From Tetrahymena thermophila SB210 (lineage: Eukaryota > Ciliophora > Oligohymenophorea > Hymenostomatida > Tetrahymenidae), in the NCBI RefSeq assembly GCF_000189635.1, contig NW_002476514.1, forward strand, positions 214,506 through 278,505: 64,000 nt of DNA, read 5' to 3'. Position 1 is the first letter of the stretch. Every line of letters begins with the position of its first letter. Positions 52,660 to 64,000 of this stretch are shown here, piece after piece. A program made the position numbers and the translations under genes. The notes under the pieces are model-generated. The model was not told where the DNA came from. It ran no database searches and saw only the letters and a list, made by a program, of their open reading frames with translations.

Positions 52660-55600
52660 TTTTTAGTAATTTTTGAGTTGATTTGATTTGTTTGCTTTTA
52701 TTTGCCAAAAAATTCTTTATAATTTTTTTGGAAAGTTTAATCCATAATTTGAATCAAACTTTAACACATTTAAAAATTAATTAATACTTTTCTTTTCATG
52801 TAATAGCTATTCTAATCAAGCCAGAAAAAAATTAATTAAGATATGATATTAGTTACTTTTTTTATTAGATTATTTTGATAATCATTTGATTGAAAGATCT
52901 ATCAATATTTATACTTATTTTTTAGATGAAAGCTAGATAATTTACTCTAAAGTAATCTTTTTACAAGCATTCTATTCTGTTTTTTTATTTAAAGTGAAAA
53001 TATATGGTTAAAAAACTATAAACTTATTGCATGATGATATATAATCATATCCTTTAAATTAATTGTCTATCTCATGCTATTTTGTATTTAAAGTTTTATT
53101 TTAGGATTTGATGATGTCAAAATTGCTTAATTAACTCATGAAATTTAAGATTAATATACGTACTATTAAAGCATGGTGAGTTATTCGCAATTTACCATAT
53201 AATAATTAAAATCAAAGCCATTATTAGATTATAATAACAAATAAAATTACGCCAATTTACCCACAGCTTATGTTAGATATTAATTCTAAATTTATTTGTT
53301 AATTAATTATCTAATCTTTCATGTTACAATTAGAAATAACTAATTATATCTCAATAATTACTTAATTAAGTAAAGATCATGAATTAAGATAATCTAATTT
53401 AAATAAAATAATCAAGCATAACTATTTAAATAAATTAAGAGCAATATAAAGTTACGAAGAATAATATATGTTTATGAAAAGGCGCTAAAATTTCATTTAT
53501 GGCTAGGTAAATAATTTAAATAAGAAGTACATTTTCTGACAGAGATTTAATGGTATTCAATTTATTTGCTTTAATAAGTTTTATTAGCTAGCTTAACATG
53601 TATTTAATTTAGTCAAAAATTTTTCAAACTAAACCTAAACAATCCATAAAACCAAATTCAATCATTTTATTAATTAATGATGGGTAATACTAATTTATTT
53701 CTTTAAGCCAACTCTGACTATATATTGAATTTATTATTTTGATTGATTAAGACATTTAAATTATTCAAAATTTGACCAAAGTCATACAAAATCTCCACAA
53801 AATTTTTTGTAATTAAATTTATATTTCGCATTCATCAGAAAATAATATTACTTTTTATTCTAGCTAAAAACATAATCAAAAATTAAATTTATAACACATG
53901 CATATTAAATTATATTCATATTCATAATCTCTTAATGTTCCTTACATATTAATTAATTACATTAAAAAAATATTTTAACTATCTTTTTATTATGTGCTTT
54001 GAAAGAGAAATTATGTATTTACAGTTTTCGATTAACTATTTAAAAAATTAATCTAAATTTTCTACACCTTTTTTTGGTAAAAGCTACAACGCATTGAGTA
54101 ACAGTAGATTTAAAAATAAATAATTTTGAAAATATTTTCTTATTATATATCATTCAGTTAAATAGTAGATTGGTGTAAAAGATAATTCTATGCTTAAATT
54201 AAAATCATAAAATTATTTTTTTTAATTTTTTAAGAAATATAGATGAATATATTTTAAATACTGCAATAATGAAAAAGAAAGAGTCTTTCTAATTAAGATA
54301 ATAAAGTTGTAACTAAATAATTAAAATCTAAAAATAATCTATTTAATTTATAAAATTGAAAAACATACTAGCTATTACTTAAATAAAGAATTTATCTATT
54401 TTTTTATTAATTAGCCCCCAACACATTCATTTTAAGTATCTTTCTATTAAATCCTAATCACCACTAAGTTTATTTCTATACTTTTTGATGAACAATTTAA
54501 AAAATTAAATAGAAATTTCTTTTACTTTTATGATTAAAATATAATTTTAATGCAAAGTTGACTAATGTAAATTCTATTTAAATTATTTTAACAAAATATC
54601 TTGAATATAAATAATAAATCTCTATTAGATTTTTCAATCCAAAAAACATAATCTATTTAATATGCATAAATTATTATAAAAAACTAAATAAAATTCTAAA
54701 GTGATAATAATGTTTATTTAGATAACAAAAAAGCCATTAATTAATTATTAATTTTAAATTTTTGTGATAATATAGATAATTTTATGGGATTGTTGCCATT
54801 AAAAAAGATAACTTAATAAAAACACATAATTTTTAATTAGTGAGCTTTTAAAATTAAGCAATATTTGATTATTTCTAATCGAATTTACAGTTAAGAATTG
54901 AAAGTAATTGATATTACCTAACCTCTTAATCTCACCTAAATTACAAATTAAAAAAAATATCTCTTAAGAATTTAGTAAGCCTTAATTTATTATCTAAGAC
55001 AGATTTATAATAAGAGAATATTAAGATTATAACATAAATTATTTTATTTTGCGTTTATATTTCTATTATTTTAGTTATAAATTATATTTTTTGCATATAA
55101 AAATTTTCTTAAAAATAATCCAGAAATTCCCCAAATATCTGAAACTATAGTGTATACAGTAGATATATTAATATTTTACTGCAACACCTTGTAGTAAATT
55201 CCTCTTCTCGAAAAAGTAAGAGTAAGATTTAGCTTAACTATTTCAAGTAAATTTATCATTTAGGAAGCAGCGATAACTATTAATTTGAAAATTTGATGGG
55301 TAAATTTTATTTATAACTTAAATAATATTTCAGTAGAGAAACTAAGAAATAAAAATTATTAAAATAGATATCAACTGTATGGTATGGAACATTCAGTATT
55401 CATATTATTTTATCTAAACTGGATTAATTAATGTTAGCTCATTTATTGCTTTCTAAATTCCACTTCTTGTTTATAATAAATCTTCTTTATAAATATTTAT
55501 ACGATTATCTTACTAGTAATTATTTTAAAGCGAATTCATAATTCATAATCTGATAATTTATTTCTATTATTACCAATTTTTATGAAATATTATGCTGATG

Positions 55601-58600
55601 ATTTATTAAATCATAAAAAATGTTTTGGCTTTTAATAGAAAATATTTCAGTTCACTGTTATAAAAAATCAAACATTTAAAGTTAAGGAGGATTCACTAAT
55701 TCAAGCATTAAATAAGAAAGAATAAAAAATATTTTAAAAATTTAGTGTAATTAGATAGATAAATTGTTTAAATTGTAATAATTTCTTAATTTTTTTAGCT
55801 TTATCTATTTTAATTTGCATTACGCTTTCATAGTCATTATTTAATTTGAAGGAAGCTATGGAAAAAACACATCCTAAAAATAAATCAATTTACGCTATCT
55901 CTTTAATTAAAAATTTCACTTGCAATTATTATTTACCAGGTTTACTTACTAAAAATCTCTAAGAAATTTAAAAAAAGTAATAATATCCTAAATAATTAGG
56001 ATTATGATGTAATATCAATTTTGCTTTTTTAATTAACAAACTTTGTTTTATGTACAGGGAGGAGGGATTAATAAATAATTGATGTTTCTAAATTTTATTG
56101 GATCTCTTTTTTTACGAAGACCATTTTTTAGCAAAGCTAAATCGAAAAATGATTTCAAATCAAATCAAGTCAATATTAAAAATTCTTGATTAAAATAATT
56201 TTTCATACCATTTAATGTAAATTTCATAATTAACAAATGGTAATTTAAAGGTATAAAACATTACAAAAAAGGAATTTAGTATAATTTAGATATTATCGAA
56301 TTATTCAATAAATAAAAAGATCATTAAGTGTAAATTAAAATATTCAAATAATTTTTGCCAAATTGTAATTTAATGGTATAAAACAATATAAAATAGTATA
56401 ATTTAGATATTATCGAATTATTCAATAAATAAAATGATCATTAAGTGTTAATTAAAAATATTTAAATAATTTGTTTAAATTGACAAAATTTACTCTTCTA
56501 TTTTTTAGAAAATAGAAAACTTACATTATTTTATTTTAAAGAAAGTATACTTCTTAATACTTAAAAGTATTCGTTTAGAAAAATTTATAAAACACTATTA
56601 TATTTTTAACTCACTCCAAAGATGTCAAGTAATAACGTTAAGAAAATTTTTGTTATTAGATATGATTTTTCTTAAAAATAATAACTATAAACACAGTAAG
56701 ATTTCTAATAATCTAATCTTTTATCTATATTAATAATAGATCACATTTTTTGGTTTATATTTCTTTTATATTTTGTGTCAACTTCAATAGAAAAATTAAT
56801 AAAATTTAAATTAATAATCTAAGTAGATAAATAAATCAAGCTTGATTAACAACCGGAAATTTAAAAACTAAATTTCTTTTTTATAAGACATTTTAAATTA
56901 TTTGTAAAATATATTTCTATTTGAAAAGTAAAATATATTAAAGAAAGCAAATTTAAGACAACAGTGGCTTTTTTAAAGAAAATATTCTATCCTAAAACAG
57001 TATATTTCTTTTAAAATTATCATTATTTTAGTAATTTTTTTTTGTAAAAATGATAAGAAATTAAAAATATGTCGATTCAATACAAATTTTGTATGTAGCC
57101 TTGAAAAAGGCAGTGTCTCAGGGTATTATATATTAGTCGATTTGATTGGTTAGTACTAAAAAAATTTTCTATCAGTAAAAAAAAAATTTAACTAAAAAGC
57201 ATGAAATTTTTCTATTTGATTTTTGCATTTAAATTCTAACTTTTTATTAAAAAATGATTATTTAATACAGAAATTAGTCTATTATTAAATATAGTATGAA
57301 TTAATGATGAGTTGATAAATACAGTAATTGTTTAGTTAATAAGGTTTTTTAAATAAAATTAAAGGTAAAAAAGTGAGTTTATTTACTTTAAATGCTTAAT
57401 TATTAAAATCATTATTTTCCTTTAAAATATTAATCTCCTTAAAATATTACTTTACTTAAAACATTATTTTTCCTTAAATTATTAATTTGCGTAAAAGTAT
57501 TACTAAAAACTAACATGTCAATATTTAAAAATGAGAATCTTATAACAGTAACTTTCAAAAAAATTATTTATTATTTATAGATTTTAAAATTAGATGTAAA
57601 ATTAATTGAAATTGATTCATATGATTTATAATTTTTTAAATCCTTATTTAAAATTAAGAAAAAATATTTTTTAATAATACATTTATCTATTATAAAATTA
57701 TATAGTCTTTTAAAGCTAGCTAAAATATCATTTATTTTGTTAGTTCTACAAAGTTTTTTGTAATGGTAAATTAAATATTAGTAATAAAAATATTACCGTA
57801 AATCCTCGATAGGTACTGCTTTACTAATTGCTAATTTTTTTAAAATGTATGATTTTTCTATCATTTTTACCCACAGCCTCACTATTTTTTTGCGGATTAC
57901 GAATTATGAGGAATTAAGATAATTCTTTTTTAATGTTGAATAATTATAATCATTACTTCCCCTTAAAATATTATATTTATAAAATATAATCATTTATCTA
58001 TTATTAAATGATAACCTTATTTTACTGATAGATAAAATAACTATTTGGTTTATATAAAAAAATAATTATAGATAGTAAATCTTAAAAATTATAAGTAAAA
58101 ATTAAAATAAATTAATTAACATGATGTTTAATTTCCAAATCTTATTTAAGATATTTAAAAATATTTTTAAAAATATTAATTTGTCTATTATTAATAAAAA
58201 AATATAAAATTAGTCGATAAATCATTTGTATTACTAATTAATTATATGAATGTCTATTTTAATAATGATAATCTTTTACTAGTCGATAAATTAATTATTT
58301 TGTTAATACAAAATTTTTTTTTTAGCAGTAGATTTAAAATTAGAAGATATATAAGAATAATAATTAGATGCTATTAAATTTTTAAATACTAATTTAAAAT
58401 ATAGAAAAACATTTTTTCACAATATAATCTATCTATCAATCAATTATTAAAATTATCAATAATTTAGCTAATTCTTTCTCTAAATTTTTTTATTATAGCT
58501 TATAAATAAAAATAAAGATTTTAATATTATTGTAAATATAATGATTTATTACTCTCAATATTCAATTATTAAAATCATTACTTTACTTTAGAATATTATT

Positions 58601-60013
58601 ACAATAAAAGATATGTTTATTAATTTAAATAGTGTTAACTTTATTTTAATCAATTAGTTAATTAATACTAGTACTAAAAATTATCCAAATAAAGCTATTT
58701 AATATTCATTTCAACCCAACATATCATTTTTTTTGTTAATTTCTTAATAATAATTTATTTTAAAGTCATTTATTTAATGATTATGCTAAGATGTTATAGT
58801 AAAATTATTTACAAAATTCACATCTGAAAGATATATGAAAAACATTAATCAAGGAGAATTAATAAAAAGTTTAGATAATCTGGTTAATATTTTTTAATTT
58901 CAAATAAATAAATCATAATATTATATATAATACAATTAGTTTTATATAGAATAATTATAAATTATCAAAATAAATTACCCACTATTATTTATTTAATTTC
59001 TAAATATTATATTTTGCGATCTATTTTTATAGTAACTACTTAACATATATTAGACACTACTATTAAATTAAATTAAAAATCAACAAATAATTTAATATAA
59101 AATAAAATAATTTTTTTTTAACTCATGAAAATTTAAAAATTCTATGTAGAAGCAGATTCAAAATAGTGAAGGAGTTTTAATTATCTTGAACTGCTTAAAT
59201 AAAATTATAATATTCAAAAGAAAACCAATAAGTTGATTAAAAATAAATATATCTGAAAGAAAAAAATAATAAAACAGTTTTTGATGTTCTAATGCTATAA
59301 GATGACTTTAATATTTAATAAATTTTAAGAGTAACACTTTTAAAAAGAAAAGAAATATTATATTTTTAGTTTATTATATAATAATGTGAAAGGATATTCT
59401 CCATAAATAGATTTATATGATATTTCATTCAACTATACAAAAAAAATACAAGATTTGATTTAGTAAAAGAAAGATACTGTGAATTTGCTCAAAGTACTGT
59501 TAAAGAAATTATATTTTTGCTTTCTTAAAATACATTTACTTAAAATAATTTATTTATTTATTTAGGCTGTAATAAACTTTTTTTATTAACTTTTAATATA
59601 ATTTATTTTTCTTTTTATTCTGCTAAAATTATTTTTATTTATTGATTTAAATTTCATTTAAAATTTAAACATTTTATTCTAGTTAATTTTGTTTAGTAAT
59701 TTAAACTAATTTATATAAAAAGTTAAAAAAGTATCAATAAATCAGAAGAATTGAAAGTAGAGAACAAAACAAGTGACTTAAATCAAAAAGATTAGTTGTA
59801 TTTGAAATATGTTTATAATTTTAATAAATAAATGGTAAAAAAATATGAATAAATATAAAAATTTATGAATAATAGAAAATAATATTATTTATTTTAAAAT
59901 TATTAGTTATAGAATAATTTAACTTTAAATAAAGATAATAGCTTATATTATAAGAAACAAAGACAAGACTTTAATTTTTAAGTAAAATTATTTAAGTATA
60001 TCACTCCAATTAT
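52660..60013. other. Intergenic, AT-rich, right end of duplication copy 2 and beyond
   Basis: To about 57560 it aligns with 16017-20600. From there to 60000 the DNA is extremely A+T-rich, with several CTTAAAATATT-type motifs around 57961-58600, and I see no gene. A 58-bp insertion with a hairpin lies at 57078-57135. Confidence 0.6.
57078..57135. mobile_element. 58-bp insertion with hairpin, flanked by 7-bp direct repeats
   Basis: Both units of the aligned copy 1 sequence have one GTCGATT (19880 and 20145). Here GTCGATT occurs twice, at 57071-57077 and 57136-57142, with 58 bp between. The insert is much less A+T-rich than its surroundings and holds GCCTT-GAAA-AAGGC, a five-base-pair stem with a GAAA tetraloop, followed by CAGTGTCTCAGGG. 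The duplicated heptamer looks like a target-site duplication. The insert is too short to code for anything and I do not recognise it. A non-autonomous element or an inserted cDNA of a small structured RNA are both possible. Confidence 0.55.
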
Positions 60014-62390
60014 TCAAGCAAATAGATCATATATCACATCCTTGTTATTAATCTTTTTAAACATAAACCCATATTCTTTACAAGCTATTGATATTAAAAT
60101 TATCTCCATTTCCATTTTTAATAAATAGATTGTAATTATTTAGCATACTTAAAATTCCTTGATTTTGCTATTACATTCATACATCTATACATAACAAGTA
60201 TTAACTTATAAATATAATAATAATTAACATTTTATAATGTGTTCTTTTTGCTGCTCTCACAATTTTCATTATAGACTGAGTAAATTATTCGGATTAGAAC
60301 GCTCTTTCCATTATATTATCTAAAATTTCTCCCATTTACTAAATATTCTCCAATGAGTTATCTGTGCAGACAAGTATTCTATTTCTTCCTTCTTTAATAT
60401 CTTTAATTAGGGTTAATGCTTCTTCAATTCCAACATTTATTTGATGGATAAATTAGGTAGGAATGTTTTTCAAATCTTTTTAATATTGTGTGTTTTCTAT
60501 TATCCTGTTTATATGATTGATTATTTTCTTTTAAAATTCTTAAATAATCAAATTCTCCTACCGATATTTTTGATATGGAATTAAGAACAGTCTCTATTTT
60601 TTATATAAGTATAAAAAGTATCTGAGTTCAATTTTGATGAAAATTAATCATTCATGTTCAATTGAGAACTTTTAAGTCTGGTAGCTATCTCATTATATTG
60701 TTCCTATATTTAATTCACAATTGATTCAATCATGTTTTTAATCATAGAAAAGGAAGTGCATCATAATAACTCCTTTCTTTTTTCATCAGTTCTAGATGAT
60801 CTTCCTTATTCATTTATTTATTAATTACTAATATTATTTATTATCTAACTCAATTTTTGTTATGTTTTTCTCTAAGGGTGAATAGTCTTTTCCAACTCTT
60901 AGTAAACTTAAAACTCTTGGCCTATGTTTTCTGTATTTATTTTAGATAAAATATCTCGTAAGGTAGAAGATATTTTTTTTATATAATGCTCTAAAGTTTA
61001 TAGGATGTCTTTGTGGGCCTTTGCTTGGATTCTTGCAACATCTTTCCTTTTATTAATAACTTGAAGTGTAGAAATTTATTATAACTCTGATTCATATATT
61101 AGTAAATTCTACTTGATGTAATAATTTCTATTACCTAACTCCGATTTATTATATCAGTACTTCCAGTTCCTATATCTTCTAATATAACATTTGGCTTTGC
61201 AATTTAGTTCTTCCTTCCATTTCACATATAAGTAAATACTAATGATTTATTTCTTATATTTTCACTTGAACGATTGATTGATTTTTAGATTATAGATATA
61301 CTATCTGGGAAAGTTCTTGATGTTCTCTATCACTCTAATGTATAGTGTGGGAAGCCATGTGTTTAGCTTAAACTAATTTCTTACAAGAAATCTATTTTTG
61401 AGATTATCATAGCTTCATTGATAAATTAAAGGGGTTGATTTTTTTGGATAATCATTTTTTGATTTAACTATTATTCTAGCAATTGATTTCTAGAGAAAAA
61501 ATTTGATGCTATTTATTCAGCCCATTAGGTACTGAGCCTTACAGCATATATTTATTATTTTTTCGTATTTTTGATTGATTACTATCAAAAGTTATTTTCA
61601 TCTTGAATCCATCAGCTATTGCTCTTAATGCTTCTTTATTCATAGGTAGGTAAGGGATACCTTTATTCATCATCTTCCAGATAAAAATGTCATATTATAT
61701 TGATAACCCTGGTTATTTTATCCCCATGCTTTTAACTTTCTCCAACATTTTTTCAAAATAATCAAGACTAGCAAAAACAAATTTATGTTTCAAATTCTCT
61801 GAGCTACTTAAGATAGATGCAGTTAGCAACAAATTAAGTTCATAGATATCCTATAGTAGTTTATCATCATCTTTATTAATTAGTTGATGATAGGTAAACT
61901 CTATATTGTTCCATAAAAGTAATAGTTACTTAAGATAATTCCATTTCCATGTTAAATATCATCCTTGTTAAGAGTCTGTAAATAATTGGTATCAGATCTT
62001 AACGTTCTTATTCTGCCTATATCAAAAGTACATTTGCTTATAAAATGATTACTTCATCTACAATTGCTTTTTCATTAAAAGAAAAGCAGATTAAGTATAT
62101 AGTTTCGATCTTCTTCCTTTCTTCCTGGATTATCCCTACAATTTGGTTTGATAGACTATTCTCTAATTCCATTTCCCATTTCCATGAAAATAAAAACGAA
62201 ATAGGTAAAAAATAAGGAAACAGTTTAAGATAAGGAGATGGTTAATCATGGCCTAAAATCGAGCGATAAATGCTAGTATGAATGAATTTGATTGATATTT
62301 AAGAATCTATTAAAAGGATGACCATCCTTAGGTTAAGAATCACCTAAAGTATAATAAGTTGAGAATATTCATTAGTAGGATTTAGCAAAG
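60014..62390 (-). pseudogene. Decayed gene for a coiled-coil protein, many frameshifts
   Basis: The minus strand carries a chain of clearly protein-like segments in changing frames. Landmarks from N to C are GDSQPKDGHPFNRF (about 62340), QEERKKIETIYLI (62120), LLQDIYELNLLLTASILSS (61830), EALRAIADGFKMKITFD (61620), a block near 61430 with SKIDFLQEISLSQTHGFP, then DREHQELSQIVYL, DVARIQAKAHKDILQTLEHY (61030), IKNMIESIVNQIQEQYNE (60730), EEALTLIKDIKEGRN (60420) and KNGNGDNFNINSLQ (60110). Frame changes lie near 61905, 61515, 61335, 61100 and 60605, with an in-frame TGA near 60755. The 61000-60250 part has heptad-like Ile/Leu spacing typical of a coiled coil. Base composition is less A+T-rich than the surroundings. 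Some breaks could be unspliced introns, but no GT-AG pairs are evident. I do not recognise the family with confidence. Confidence 0.65.
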
Positions 62391-62949
62391 AATCAATTTA
62401 TTTATGTATCAAATCCTTAAATGTTACAAACTTGCTATCTATTTAATCAACAATTTTTCTACTTTAAGGTATAAATATAATTAAACTGCAAATTCAGTAA
62501 ATCATATTTAACTCTTAATTCATATTGCTTTTAATATTTTTTGACATTACTAAAACTCTAAACATACATATGAAATATGTTTATTTATAAAAATTGAAGA
62601 AATGATTATCCATAAATTTATTTAACAATACAGTATTTTGGTTGATAAGTTTATTTAATTAAATTGAACTTTTCATTAATTTGATTGAGTATTATTGATT
62701 ATTTTTGTCACAGCTCATTAAGAGTTGGAATTTTAAATTAATTACATAGCTCAAAATAACACAAATTTAGATAGCAGACAAGTTATTTTTTAAAAATTCA
62801 ATGTACTTTTATTTTATCACTAGTTCTCTTGAATAATTGAATAAAAGAGGTAAGGTTCAAAAATATTTAGTTGTTTTTCTATAAAAAATTTTTTTTAATT
62901 GCGATTTTTGATGTGAGTATGATATTATTTAATTAATATCATGTAGTAG
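62391..62949. other. Intergenic between two pseudogenes
   Basis: AT-rich, nothing recognisable. Confidence 0.5.
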
Positions 62950-63165
62950 TTAGATTTATTTATTTCTTATTTGCTTATGAGAAAGGCTTTTACTCAAACT
63001 AAAGTGGTTAAATAAAGATACTTAATAATTAAAGGAGAATCAATAGATTCTATAATATAGCTTTTATCCCAATCTTAAAATGATTTATTTATATTTATTT
63101 AGTTAACTTCTAAATCTTTTATTTTTATAAACTAATAAGAGAATATTTGTCATAATAATAAATTC
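62950..63165 (-). pseudogene. N-terminal remnant of a PINN-family gene
   Basis: From 63165 leftwards the sequence encodes EFIIMTNILLLV, matching the family start ELIIMKNILFLA. After frame changes it encodes SYIIESIDSPLIIKYL and KAFLISKQ, matching SYILESIASPLI and KAFIHKK. The W of NKWFQDS is lost, one TGA interrupts the frame, and the rest of the gene is absent. It has the same orientation as all other members and is the rightmost trace of the family in the window. Confidence 0.75.
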
Positions 63166-64000
63166 TTACTTTTATTATATACTTATTAATTTAATTTTAA
63201 AAATATAATAAATTAATTAATAAAAATAAATTAAAAAGTTGAATAATTTTGAATTATTACTGCCACACATTTTAAATTTTAATTTTAAGGAGATTAAAAT
63301 GTTCACTTTTAGATATTAAATATTAAATTAAAATAGAATAATTTTTTTTAATTTCAATTATCAATTTTTTAAATTTATTGAAAGTTTTTGATGTATGATA
63401 CTGTATTATTGTTATATTATTTTTATATAAGTTTTATTATTTTATAAAAAATTTAAGCTCTTGTTGATTGCATATACAGTTCATTTTTTTAAATTAATTT
63501 AAAAAGCCAATTTAAAGACAAATTATTTAAAAAATAATTTTCCTAAAATTTAGAATATGTGAAAAAAGTTAACAATAATTAATTTACTACTTATTTTTTC
63601 AAATTACAAATATAAGCTGTGACTAAATATGGCCTTTTATTTTAAGCAAAATTAATTGATTATTGATTAATGGTATTATTTTAATTATTTAATAATTAAG
63701 TTTACTATAACAATGATTGTTTTTTCAGTATTAAGTAGAACATCAAAAATTATTTAAAAGAAAAAATGAGCAGAAATCACTTTTTGGTGATTGATTACAT
63801 TTTTTTCTTCAGAATATGAAGCTGTAATAATTAAGGATTAATAGGTTACAAATTGTATAAAAGTAATATTTTACACTTTATTTAGTTTTCGATAATAGTT
63901 AAATATCCAAACATTTAATTAAATTCTATCTTCATTTAAAGTTATGTAATTTACATACCAAACATTTTAAAACTGACAATTTCTAATATATGTGTAATGA
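63166..64000. other. Intergenic to the window edge
   Basis: AT-rich, no gene, repeat or RNA recognised. Confidence 0.5.

Larger units (their letters stand above)
32705..57560. repeat. Segmental duplication, copy 2 (genes A', B', C')
   Basis: Collinear partner of 525-20600, in the same orientation. It is about 4.8 kb longer, chiefly through blocks at about 40396-43735, 47120-48325 and 48640-50110 that have no counterpart in copy 1. It lacks the local tandem duplications seen in copy 1 at 10.2, 12.2, 14.2 and 19.7 kb. All three genes in this copy are open, whereas gene C in copy 1 is broken. About 12 kb containing genes D and E separates the two copies. Confidence 0.9.

Overview
The window is about 80% A+T and reads as ciliate nuclear DNA, most like Tetrahymena or a close relative. 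Under the standard code only tiny ORFs exist. If TAA and TAG are read as glutamine and TGA is the only stop, clean single-exon frames of 315-364 codons appear, all on the minus strand. I see no telomeric G4T2 repeat, chromosome-breakage site, rRNA, tRNA or CRISPR, so the sequence does not show whether this is micronuclear or macronuclear DNA.

The main content is one multigene family that I do not recognise. There are seven intact copies (here A 4206-5177, B 8421-9503, D 22749-23696, E 28730-29806, A' 36442-37413, B' 44153-45247, C' 51613-52659). There is also one recently broken copy (C, 14067-16016), two older remnants (32060-32497 and 62950-63165) and a 3'-end relic (30985-31125). Every copy that can be oriented points the same way. 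Each protein has a conserved N-terminal domain of about 175 residues containing RNLLNKWFQDSIK, NPxDIT, VRKQFV and SFYxLWN. A fast-evolving Asn/Gln/Ser-rich linker of nearly fixed length follows, then a strongly conserved acidic motif PINNxIFEE(D/E)SYEEE and a low-complexity Gln/Asn tail. The proline of the motif is residue 259 in A, B, D and E.

At larger scale, about 525-20600 (genes A, B, C) and about 32705-57560 (A', B', C') are two diverged copies of the same segment in direct orientation. Between them lie D, E and two remnants. Copy 2 carries extra blocks of about 3.3, 1.2 and 1.5 kb. Copy 1 has private tandem duplications with periods of 314, 629, 260 and 177 bp. The intergenic DNA has accumulated many insertions and deletions, while A/A' and B/B' differ in length only by multiples of three, which argues that the family is under selection as protein.

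The rest is AT-rich intergenic DNA with microsatellites and short repeats. Exceptions are a 2.4-kb decayed coiled-coil gene (about 60.0-62.4 kb, minus), a smaller possible gene fragment (27.4-27.8 kb, minus), a 58-bp hairpin-bearing insertion and a small GC-rich island. Gene density is low: seven intact genes in 64 kb.
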